A stretch of 64,000 nucleotides of DNA. It comes from Pedobacter sp. Bi126 (GTDB taxonomy: Bacteria > Bacteroidota > Bacteroidia > Sphingobacteriales > Sphingobacteriaceae). The notes below the pieces were generated by a model. That model was not told the DNA's origin, made no database searches, and worked only from the letters and a program-made list of their open reading frames with translations. The DNA is taken from the NCBI RefSeq assembly GCF_918698245.1, contig NZ_CAKKMS010000004.1, forward strand, positions 682,001 through 746,000, given 5' to 3'. Positions 27,987 to 36,050 of the stretch are shown one piece after another. Made by a program: the position numbers and the translations under genes. Within the stretch, counting starts at the first letter, position 1, and each line of letters opens with the position of its first letter.

Positions 27987-30900
27987 TGTTTCTTATTCTT
28001 CTTATTCTTTTCTTTTGGAATATCTCTCTAAATTTATTGTAATCTACCACCAACGTAAAACCTAAACCTGTTTCAACAATCTGTCCCTGTACAATCATAT
28101 CGTTCTGGTTTCGGCGGTAAGCCCTTAAACGGTATCGTCCATCAGCAGAGAGCGCATATTCTACGTTCACGTTTCCTGCAATATTGGTCGATTTTTCCCC
28201 CGGTGCCTGTGGTCCTTCTAAAGCAAAAGAGCTTCCTACGCTAACGGTTAATCTATCGTTTAGCAGTTTTTTCGATAAGCCAACCTCCAGATCTGTTTTT
28301 TGCTGCATCGAACCTGTTGAGTAATCTTCAGAAGAATTTACACCGAAGTTAAGATCAACACCCTGGATTAAATCGGAGGTTAAATTATTCAATTGTTCCG
28401 TTAACAGCTTACTTACACTCGAACGGGCAAGGGTAGAAACGCCGCCACCACCGCCGGCCAAACTTTGAAAAGGATTATTGGCAATAAACCTGTTTAGGGC
28501 AAGTAAAGAAAGGACCTGTTTGTTCAACTCACTTTCATCGCGGTTTACATTAATTAATTTGGTGTAAACCTGGCCATTTAAAGCGCCGCGCTCATTTTCT
28601 GGCAGATCGAGCTTAAATGAAATGGCTGGCTTTAATAATTCCCCTTTTATCATCAAATAAACCTGAAAAGGCAATTTTGTTCTCGCTTCGTAAAGATCTG
28701 GCTGGTTTAAGAGATCGATAGGTGCAGCGTTAACTTCGTATAAAGCCGTAATATTTGCAGTAGCTGAAGTAGGTTCACCTGTCCAGACAATGGTACTGCC
28801 TTTAACCAGTTTAAATTCTTTTTTTACAACAGCCAGCGTTAAATTGTATGAACCATCAACTATTTCATAGCGACCAGTCATGCTAATTTTACCGCTTGGA
28901 TCCATCGTTACATTTAAGTCTGCATCGCCTCTAACTTTTAAGTTATCGCCAGTAGATGGATCTACAACCACGTTCAGTTCTGCTTCGGGGTCTACTTTTA
29001 CAGCTGCTACGAGGTTTAAACCTTTAATCGGTGATTTACTGATGCTATCAACCTTTAAAGCTTTTTGTCCGTTAAACGGAGGTGCATCAGCATCAATAAA
29101 CTGTACTATACCTTCCTGATCAATAATCGCCGGATCACTTGAAGGCAACGCAAAGAAGAATTTTGTACCCTTATTTACATTAACATTCATGTTTACATCT
29201 GGCTGGTTCAAATCTCCGCGTACTTTAATATTGCTTGTTAAGAATACAGTTCCGTAAATCATGTCATTATCAGCTGCGGTCGAATTAATTGCCCTGAAAT
29301 TGTTCGTACGAATATCTAAACCAAAGCGATAATTTCTAAAATCGGTGGTATAAACTTTTCCATTGACGGTTGCTTTTTGATTTAAAGAATCGATCAATGT
29401 AAAGTTGTTAAAACTGATGCCTTCATCTGTAAACGATATTTTCTCATTCGGCATACGGAAAAACGAGTTTACATAAGCCACATTAAAGCCTGCATTATTG
29501 AAAGTTAAATCGCCCAGTATTTTCGGGGCTGTTAGTGCACCTTTAACTGTTAACGCGCCTGTTAAGGTGCCAGTACCACGTTTAAGCTGACCGGCAGATA
29601 AACTCTCTATGTTTTTCATTTCAATCTTATCGATGTTTACCGTAAGATCTAAAGCGCTTTCTGGTGCAGTATAATAGAAGCCGTTAACCCTTAACTCGTG
29701 CACCCCAGTTAAAGCAACATTTACTTCGAAAGCATTTTCGGTATTGTTATTTACGGCAAGGCGTAAAGTGCCCAGTTGATCTTTTTGATAACGCAACTGA
29801 TCGATGGTTAAATTTGCTTCAAATTTTGGTGTGCTGGCCAAATCTTTAACATTCGCCGTTCCATTTAAACGGCCACCAACCAAAGTGGTATCGGTTTCTG
29901 CAAATTTGGTTAAAGTTTCTAACTGGAAATCTTTAAATTCTACTGCCAGGGGTGCATTTGGTTCGGTAGGATTACTATTGATGGAAAGCGATTGACCGCT
30001 GTTACTAATCTGAAACTGGTTAACCAATATGCCTGAAGCACCAAATTGAATATAGTTATCCTGCGAGACCACCCATTTTTGATAATCGAGCAATAGCTTT
30101 TGTGGATCTAAAGTGAATTTGAAATCCTTATTAATCGATTGAAAGGTACCACCAATTACATATTTATTTTTAAGCTGCCTATCGCGCAGGAAGATGTTAA
30201 CGCCTAAATTATTATTTGAAGCATCGCCACTTACTTCCGTATTAAAGAGTGCAATAGCTGGGCTTTGGAGACTTTTAACCCTTAAATTATAAGCCAGTTT
30301 ATTGTTATCGTTATTGATGTTTAAAACCGTAGTATCTACCTTAAAATCGCCATACACTACCTGCGGGAAATTACCTTTAATCTGCAGGCTATCTTTTTGC
30401 GTATCGATTAATCCATAAAACTGCGATTGCTTGAATACGGTTAACTCGGGTACAAACTCCTTTAATAATTTAGAATCGTAAACCTGTACAAAAAACCTTA
30501 ACCTTTGGTCGGGAACTTTCGCAACGGTGCCAAAAGCATAGTATTTGTTAATTTCGTTGATAATAGCATCGCCAACTTTAGTGAGCTGGTACTTGCCATC
30601 AATTTTTGCTGATAGTATTTCAGATTTTAAGGTCAGCTCGTTTTCTGTCGCGGTTGATTTAGCCCGAATGGAAATCGTATCTACATTGATTTTTTGTTTG
30701 TCTTTAACCAATTGTAAGCCCGTAATATCAACCGACCCATTTAAATAATCAGCATCGGCGGTAGCGAGGTCTACTTTAACTATACCTGCTGCACTTAATA
30801 CCGTTGGACTAAAGTTTAGTGCCTGTAAGTTTACCTGCTTTAAGTTTAAGTCGGCTTTTATAGCAGAATATTTTCCTGCCAGATTCACTTTAGCATCTAA

Positions 30901-32982
30901 ATTAAAGTTGGCATTGCTATCGGGCATGCTACTCTTAATACTGATGTTCTGATTGCTGTAATTCCCGGCAAGGCTTAAATTACGGTAGGTATATTTGTTG
31001 TAATAAGCACTAATCACTTTGGCATTAAACTTTGCATTAATTTTTTTAGGATCGAGTCCTGTGCCTGCCACATTTGCCTTAACCGAAATCCTACCCAGTT
31101 TAGGTTGCATTTTTAATAGCCTGCCAACGTTAAAATTGTTTAAGTTAATGTCGGCCTTATAACTTTCCTTACCTTTTGGCCCTTTCATACCTGCTACCAG
31201 AATCGCTCCACCCATATCGGTGTTGATATTCAGGTTAGTGTTGAAATCGGTCATTGAACCCTTAAATGTGCCTTTCGCATCAACTACATTTGGTAATTCG
31301 ATCGTCGGCGGTAGCGATTTTTTGGGTACTACCACCAAAATATCTCCTTTGGTTAGATGAAACTTTTTGATATTTAAATCGAGATAGGTTTTTTTGATAT
31401 CAGGTAGACCTTTCGCTTTTCCACTGATATCTATCTGCGTGTTTTTTAACCCACTGATCTGCAGTTTTGGGATATTCAGGTTATTCAGATAGCCATTAAC
31501 ATCTGCTGTTAATTTTATTTTTTCGTTGCGGTAATTTGATGGGATGGCATCGCTGAAAAAGCCAGCATCTTTTAAGCCTATGGTTGTATTTTTAAAAGCT
31601 AAATTCAATTTAACACGCTCCGGATGTTTGGTTAAATCCTCCATTGACGTAAAATTTAGCTCTGTAGCATTTTCGATTGAAGTATTGGGTGTTTTTAAAA
31701 TGAAATTGCTCAGTTTGATCTGTTTGTCGTTATATACCGCATCGCCCCTCAGCTGATCCAGTACAAATCCGCTTTTTTCCTTTAACGATCCATTTTTAAC
31801 ATTGGCTTTTATACCAGCGGCGCTATAACTTACATTACTGGCGCCTAAGTTGAGCTGGGTAATTTTAAGGTGGTTAAAATCCATGCCTTTAAGGACAGGC
31901 TTTGCCCCAATATTATCAAACTGTACATTGTTATCGGCCAAACTGATGTTTTTGATGATCAAGTCTAAATTAGATTTCTCAGGTACTACGGTATCCTTAA
32001 CTTTTTTTAAATCGTTACTTGGCGCTGGTTTAAAAGCAAAAAGAATATTCGATTTATTTAAATGGGCATCATCAACAGCATACTTACTGTTGGTTAAATC
32101 TACTTGTAGGTTTACCAGGCCCAGATCGTTTACATCGGCAACGGCTTTGGTGGTCGATAACTGATCGTCGTAATTTACCTTTACCTTACTAAAAATGAAG
32201 TTTTGCACTTCTATTAATGGCAGTTTGCCCTGTTCTTTCTCGCTGCTATCAACACTGTTTGTAATATGCTGCACCAGGTGGACTAGTGGTTTTTGCTGCA
32301 GATAACGTAAAGAAGTGTTCACTAAACTTAATTCTTTAATTACGTAGTGCTGATTGGCTAAATCGAAATCTTTGATTTTGGTTTTAAAGGCACCCAGGTA
32401 TAATTTCACATCATTACCCGCAACATCATCACGATAGTTAATGCCTATATCTTCAAATGAAACTTTATCAACAGAGAATTTGAGGGTAGAGGTGGTATCT
32501 TTTTTTATTTTTTCTTCGGGTTTTTTCTGATCGCTTGCAAAGGCATCAACCAGAAATGAAAAATTAAATGTAGTATCAGGAGTAATGCGTTTCACATTGG
32601 CGCGTACATTCTTTAGTTCAATATTATTGATCTCAATGGTGTTTTTTAACAGTTTGAATAAGCTGATATCAACCGCAAGTTTTTCAGCATATAATAAGGT
32701 ATCGCCTTTGCGATCTTCGATATAGAATTTATTTAAAACCACATCTTTTGGCAGCGCAATTTTAATGCTTTCTAAACTTACCTCTGTTTTGGTTTTGTTT
32801 TTAAGATAGTTTATGGCTTTGTCTTTAACAAAATTCTGAACTGCCGGAATATTTAAAGATAGCGCCAAACCAACAACCAGAATGATGATGGAAGCAATTA
32901 CCCACAATAAAATTTTTAGACTTTTGCGTACGTATTTATTCAAAGCTAAGCGTGTTTGGTGTTTGATAAATGCCAAAAGCAT
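27952..32982 (-). CDS. tamB: TamB-like translocation/assembly module protein (AsmA/DUF490)
   Basis: A 1,676-residue protein anchored by one N-terminal helix (about residues 23-45). A very long periplasmic region of repeated beta-strands follows, and the C-terminal DUF490/TamB domain covers roughly the last 400 residues. This family forms a groove-like bridge across the periplasm. It works with TamA/TamL in outer membrane protein insertion and lipid transport. It is the first gene of the operon, ahead of tamL and the yihY gene. Bacteroidota TamB proteins are usually 1,450-1,700 residues, so the length is normal. Confidence 0.9.
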   Translation of the reverse strand: MLLAFIKHQTRLALNKYVRKSLKILLWVIASIIILVVGLALSLNIPAVQNFVKDKAINYLKNKTKTEVSLESIKIALPKDVVLNKFYIEDRKGDTLLYAEKLAVDISLFKLLKNTIEINNIELKNVRANVKRITPDTTFNFSFLVDAFASDQKKPEEKIKKDTTSTLKFSVDKVSFEDIGINYRDDVAGNDVKLYLGAFKTKIKDFDLANQHYVIKELSLVNTSLRYLQQKPLVHLVQHITNSVDSSEKEQGKLPLIEVQNFIFSKVKVNYDDQLSTTKAVADVNDLGLVNLQVDLTNSKYAVDDAHLNKSNILFAFKPAPSNDLKKVKDTVVPEKSNLDLIIKNISLADNNVQFDNIGAKPVLKGMDFNHLKITQLNLGASNVSYSAAGIKANVKNGSLKEKSGFVLDQLRGDAVYNDKQIKLSNFILKTPNTSIENATELNFTSMEDLTKHPERVKLNLAFKNTTIGLKDAGFFSDAIPSNYRNEKIKLTADVNGYLNNLNIPKLQISGLKNTQIDISGKAKGLPDIKKTYLDLNIKKFHLTKGDILVVVPKKSLPPTIELPNVVDAKGTFKGSMTDFNTNLNINTDMGGAILVAGMKGPKGKESYKADINLNNFNVGRLLKMQPKLGRISVKANVAGTGLDPKKINAKFNAKVISAYYNKYTYRNLSLAGNYSNQNISIKSSMPDSNANFNLDAKVNLAGKYSAIKADLNLKQVNLQALNFSPTVLSAAGIVKVDLATADADYLNGSVDITGLQLVKDKQKINVDTISIRAKSTATENELTLKSEILSAKIDGKYQLTKVGDAIINEINKYYAFGTVAKVPDQRLRFFVQVYDSKLLKEFVPELTVFKQSQFYGLIDTQKDSLQIKGNFPQVVYGDFKVDTTVLNINNDNNKLAYNLRVKSLQSPAIALFNTEVSGDASNNNLGVNIFLRDRQLKNKYVIGGTFQSINKDFKFTLDPQKLLLDYQKWVVSQDNYIQFGASGILVNQFQISNSGQSLSINSNPTEPNAPLAVEFKDFQLETLTKFAETDTTLVGGRLNGTANVKDLASTPKFEANLTIDQLRYQKDQLGTLRLAVNNNTENAFEVNVALTGVHELRVNGFYYTAPESALDLTVNIDKIEMKNIESLSAGQLKRGTGTLTGALTVKGALTAPKILGDLTFNNAGFNVAYVNSFFRMPNEKISFTDEGISFNNFTLIDSLNQKATVNGKVYTTDFRNYRFGLDIRTNNFRAINSTAADNDMIYGTVFLTSNIKVRGDLNQPDVNMNVNVNKGTKFFFALPSSDPAIIDQEGIVQFIDADAPPFNGQKALKVDSISKSPIKGLNLVAAVKVDPEAELNVVVDPSTGDNLKVRGDADLNVTMDPSGKISMTGRYEIVDGSYNLTLAVVKKEFKLVKGSTIVWTGEPTSATANITALYEVNAAPIDLLNQPDLYEARTKLPFQVYLMIKGELLKPAISFKLDLPENERGALNGQVYTKLINVNRDESELNKQVLSLLALNRFIANNPFQSLAGGGGGVSTLARSSVSKLLTEQLNNLTSDLIQGVDLNFGVNSSEDYSTGSMQQKTDLEVGLSKKLLNDRLTVSVGSSFALEGPQAPGEKSTNIAGNVNVEYALSADGRYRLRAYRRNQNDMIVQGQIVETGLGFTLVVDYNKFREIFQKKRIRRIRNIEQKAQDEKTN

Positions 32983-33091
32983 GCCATTAAAATTAATTTT
33001 AAGGCACGTTTTACTAAATAATACAAAAAATAACTTAAATTGTTCGCCCGCTATAAAAATTTAATATTGGCGGTTTCCTAATTAGTTACAA

Positions 33092-33580
33092 ATGAATTCA
33101 ATAAATCTAAATATAACTTTTGAACAATACGAAAGTATTACAGAATTAACAGAGGCAGACAGAACGCTTTGCGAACTTGCAGCAGAGGCTTTAAATACTT
33201 CATATTCTCCTTATTCTAAATTCAGGGTTGGTACAGCAATCCGTTTGGCCTCTGGCGAAACGATATTAGGCAGCAACCAGGAAAATTTAGCCTACCCATC
33301 TGGACTTTGTGCAGAGCGTGTTGCCCTTTTTACCATTGGTGCTACCTATCCAAACGCAGTTATTGAAAGTATGGCTATTACTGCCCAAACTGATAATTTT
33401 GAGATTTTAAAGCCCGTTACTTCTTGCGGGGGCTGTTTGCAGGTGATGGCAGAGTTTGAGCGCAAGCAAAATACGCCGATTGAAGTGATTTTTTACTGTT
33501 TGAACGGAGAAGTATTAAAAGTTCCGAGCGTGAAGAGTTTACTGCCTTTTGCTTTTGTAGAGGATCGGTTGGAAAGATAG
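33092..33580 (+). CDS. cdd: cytidine deaminase
   Basis: Cdd converts cytidine and deoxycytidine to uridine and deoxyuridine in pyrimidine salvage. The zinc site is complete: CAE at residues 73-75 (Cys73 ligand, Glu75 proton shuttle) and TSCGGC with Cys112 and Cys115. The substrate-binding word SKFRVGTAI and the N-x-E motif (GSNQENLAYPSG, about 60-71) are also present. The 162-residue length fits the homotetrameric form. It is divergent from tamB, with about 110 bp of AT-rich DNA between them. Confidence 0.95.
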   Translation: MNSINLNITFEQYESITELTEADRTLCELAAEALNTSYSPYSKFRVGTAIRLASGETILGSNQENLAYPSGLCAERVALFTIGATYPNAVIESMAITAQTDNFEILKPVTSCGGCLQVMAEFERKQNTPIEVIFYCLNGEVLKVPSVKSLLPFAFVEDRLER

Positions 33581-33587
33581 GCGGGGG

Positions 33588-33717
33588 AGGCATCTCTCGA
33601 CAGGTCGTCTTTGCGAGAAGGCTTTTTCAGCCGACGAAGCAATCTTAATGCGGTCGCTAATAGCGATAGTTGTAAGATTGCTTTCCCGAACATTCGGGAT
33701 TCCTCCTCGCAATGACG
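33588..33717. repeat. composite palindromic repeat between cdd and the N-glycanase gene
   Basis: The outer words CGTCTTTGCGAGAAGG (about 33607) and CCTCGCAATGACGA (about 33703) form an inverted pair. Inside is a second inverted pair, GAAGCAATCTTA / TAAGATTGCTTTC. A truncated relative (GTCGTTGCTC...CGCAATGACGAC) is at 11310-11353. This type of TCATTGCGAG repeat is common in many bacterial genomes. Confidence 0.5.
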
Positions 33718-33780
33718 AATTTCTATTAGAATGTAATTCTCCCTTCCTTCGCCCAACCTCGGACCTCCGACTTTTATGCT

Positions 33781-33788
33781 TATATTTG
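33781..33788 (+). promoter_or_regulatory. candidate -7 promoter box for the N-glycanase gene
   Basis: TATATTTG is an exact TAnnTTTG match. It places transcription start near 33795, after the in-frame ATG at 33776, which supports translation from 33803. Confidence 0.5.
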
Positions 33789-33802
33789 GTTTTTTAACCA
33801 TA

Positions 33803-35488
33803 ATGAAGCAACTCTACACCCTCGTTTTCTCCCTTTTAATTTCTTTTGGCGCAAATGCGCAGGCCGTCCTTAAAAATAATGCGGTTTATAAAATAGTTTA
33901 CTTTCGCTCCGCTGATGGAAAGCCAAAGGAAGACCGTAATCCAACTGTGGTAATGGCTTCAGCAAGCCAGAATTTAATTAGCAATGCTGCTATTCTCGAT
34001 CGTAAAGCAAAGTATCCTTACGAACAAAGCATTGTTGCGAAACCTGCACAAATTTTATTTCAGGTTGCCGATTTAGGTGTAGATAAGCAGATTTCAACTG
34101 CCGATAGCCTTGCCATTGGCAAGCAAACTTTTGAGTTGAGCAACGAAACCAAAGTGATTTTGGGTTATACCTGCAAAAAGGCCACCACGGTAGTTAATTC
34201 GAATAGAATTGAGCTGTGGTACACTACTGAAGCAGGTATTAAAGCGGCACCAACCAATTTGGGCCAGAACCTTGGTTTGGTTTTAGAGCAGGTGCGTAAC
34301 GGCGGTAGCTTTGTAACGGCTACAAAAATTGAAGAAGTTAAAAATTCGAAATTGATCGATCTGCAAAAAATAAGTGCTAAGCTTACCGATGCATTAACGT
34401 ACAAAGATTTGCTTTGGAAAAGCAGGTTTACCACATTAAGTGTTTTTAATAACGAAACGATCAATTTTATAGATAAACCACAATCGAACGATTCTGTATT
34501 CCGCTTTGCGGGAGGGACCGTGATTGCCAGGAAAGTTAAATTTCCTGAGCTTCAGTCCAACCCCAATGTTTTTATCGATTTAACCGAACAATCGAACGGC
34601 GATGCCTATGATAGAACAGGATCTGTATTTATCATCCCAACCGATAAACAGATCAGTTTAATGGATGCACTTAAAAATTCTGTTAAAGACCTGCCGGTTT
34701 ACGACAATGGTAATGGAAAGAAATACCAGGGTGTTGTGGCTACAGCAAATTATAATCCTGTTATAGAATTGATGCGCTTTTTTACCCCTTTCGGTGTGGG
34801 TAAATACAATACTTTAAAATTAAAGGATAAAAATTGGGCGGAGAAAGTTTATTACAGGCAGGATGTTTCAGAGTTGTTTCCGCTCATAAATGGAAAAGAA
34901 GTTTGGATAGCTGTTTTTGTTGGTAACTATGATAAGGGCGGCCATAAAGTTTCTTTAAATATAACACTGCATACTGGAGGAAGACAAAAAGAAGCCAAAG
35001 AAGTGATTTTGCCTTTATTTAATTCGACCAACGTAATGGAAATGGCTGGACAAGAATATGCAACCATGTTTAGCAGTGATAAGGGTTTGGAAGTCTCTTT
35101 TACCTTAGCAAAAGACCTAAAAGATGCAAAACTGCGATACATTACAACCGGGCACGGTGGTTGGGGAAATGGCGATGAGTTTGTGCCACGGAAAAACACC
35201 ATCTGGCTGGATGAAAAAGAAACATTCGCTTTTACACCATGGCGCCAGGATTGCGGTTCATACCGATTATTGAATCCTGCCTCTGGAAATTTTGAAACGG
35301 GTCTTTCCTCGTCAGATTTAAGCCGTTCTAACTGGTGTCCAGGCACAGTTACCAATCCCGAATGGATAAGTTTGGGTGATTTAAAAGCCGGTGCACATAC
35401 CATAAAAGTAACCATCCCAATGGGTAAACCAGAAGGCTCGAGCTCAAGCGCATGGAATGTTTCGGGTGTGTTGTTGGGGGTTGAATAA
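33803..35488 (+). CDS. peptide:N-glycosidase F family N-glycanase (PNGase F, type II-like)
   Basis: PNGase F cleaves intact N-glycans from asparagine of glycoproteins outside the cell. From ATG 33803 there is a signal peptide ending ANAQ, then an N-terminal domain of about 200 residues, as in the long PNGase F-II form. The two eight-strand PNGase domains follow. The catalytic Asp-Arg pair aligns with DAYDRTGSVF (Asp270-Arg271). The GDEFVPRKN word supplies the second acidic residue (Glu459). NPASGN, SDLSRSNWCPG and the SAWNVSGVL ending match the family closely. I cannot find an obvious equivalent of Glu118 of the Elizabethkingia enzyme. An upstream in-frame ATG at 33776 would give a 570-residue product but precedes the promoter box. 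Confidence 0.88.
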   Translation: MKQLYTLVFSLLISFGANAQAVLKNNAVYKIVYFRSADGKPKEDRNPTVVMASASQNLISNAAILDRKAKYPYEQSIVAKPAQILFQVADLGVDKQISTADSLAIGKQTFELSNETKVILGYTCKKATTVVNSNRIELWYTTEAGIKAAPTNLGQNLGLVLEQVRNGGSFVTATKIEEVKNSKLIDLQKISAKLTDALTYKDLLWKSRFTTLSVFNNETINFIDKPQSNDSVFRFAGGTVIARKVKFPELQSNPNVFIDLTEQSNGDAYDRTGSVFIIPTDKQISLMDALKNSVKDLPVYDNGNGKKYQGVVATANYNPVIELMRFFTPFGVGKYNTLKLKDKNWAEKVYYRQDVSELFPLINGKEVWIAVFVGNYDKGGHKVSLNITLHTGGRQKEAKEVILPLFNSTNVMEMAGQEYATMFSSDKGLEVSFTLAKDLKDAKLRYITTGHGGWGNGDEFVPRKNTIWLDEKETFAFTPWRQDCGSYRLLNPASGNFETGLSSSDLSRSNWCPGTVTNPEWISLGDLKAGAHTIKVTIPMGKPEGSSSSAWNVSGVLLGVE

Positions 35489-36050
35489 TTAATCAATCTG
35501 TCATCCTGAACGCAGTGAAGGATCTTTTTCTTTCCTCTTTTACCATATAAGATTATATAAGGGAATATAAGCTCGGTTGACCCTATAATGGTTTTTTTAT
35601 TTTTAATTTCAAATAGCGTCTATGGTTTGATTCTATACACCTTGCAACCCTAAATAGCACCACAAAACTATTTTTCTGAACCGGATTGAAGAGGAGATCC
35701 TTTTTTGCTGCCTTGGGCCGAGCTGGAGGGCAAAAAAGATCGCATCGGAAAGCCGGAGGAAACATTAAACAAAACCTACGGAACCCTGCTTTCCAAATCA
35801 ACACAAATAAATTTAGATTTCGGCAGGTGAGACACCTGCCGATAGGATGAAATTGTTTAATTTGAATTTAAAGATCTCTCCGCTACGGTCGAGATGGCGA
35901 AATATACTCCGTGATTTCCGTGCCTCCGTGGCCAATACATAAATCGTCAGGTCATTAAAAACAAATTTCCCATCTCGAAATGTGAATAACCTCTCTTCAT
36001 TCTATGGAATCATTTTTATTATATTTACGGCTGCCAATTTTTGTAAATAA
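35489..36050. other. 562-bp intergenic region, repeats only
   Basis: It holds, in order, a REP-like GTCATCCTGAACGCAGTGAAGGATC (about 35499-35524), the structured element listed at 35680, a CTCCGCTACGGTCGAGATGG word (about 35878) and a CCGTGATTTCCGTGCCTCCGTGG stretch (about 35909) related to the one near 5430. A 73-codon minus-strand frame (35583-35804) spans the structured element and is not credible as a gene. The last 50 bp should hold the parC promoter (TATATTTA near 36020). Confidence 0.45.
35680..35758 (+). repeat. structured extragenic element, copy 3
   Basis: Left word CCGGATTGAAGAGGAGATCC (35681-35700); right word GATCGCATCGGAAAGCCGGA (35738-35757). The outer stem is CCGG with CCGG; the inner stem is CTTTTTTGC (35700-35708) with GCAAAAAAG (35730-35738). 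It is downstream of the N-glycanase gene and in the same orientation. Confidence 0.6.

Noticed and set aside
33588..33717. Composite palindrome as a tRNA or small structured RNA gene
   Set aside because: There is no cloverleaf or anticodon arm; the words match common TCATTGCGAG intergenic repeats.
34927..35496. 189-codon frame antisense to the N-glycanase
   Set aside because: It is fully inside a well-supported gene on the other strand and shows no domain words; it arises from codon bias.
35583..35804. 73-codon minus-strand frame rich in Pro, Cys and Arg
   Set aside because: It spans the structured repeat at 35680-35758, so its composition reflects the repeat. There is no start context or signal, and similar frames would recur at any copy.
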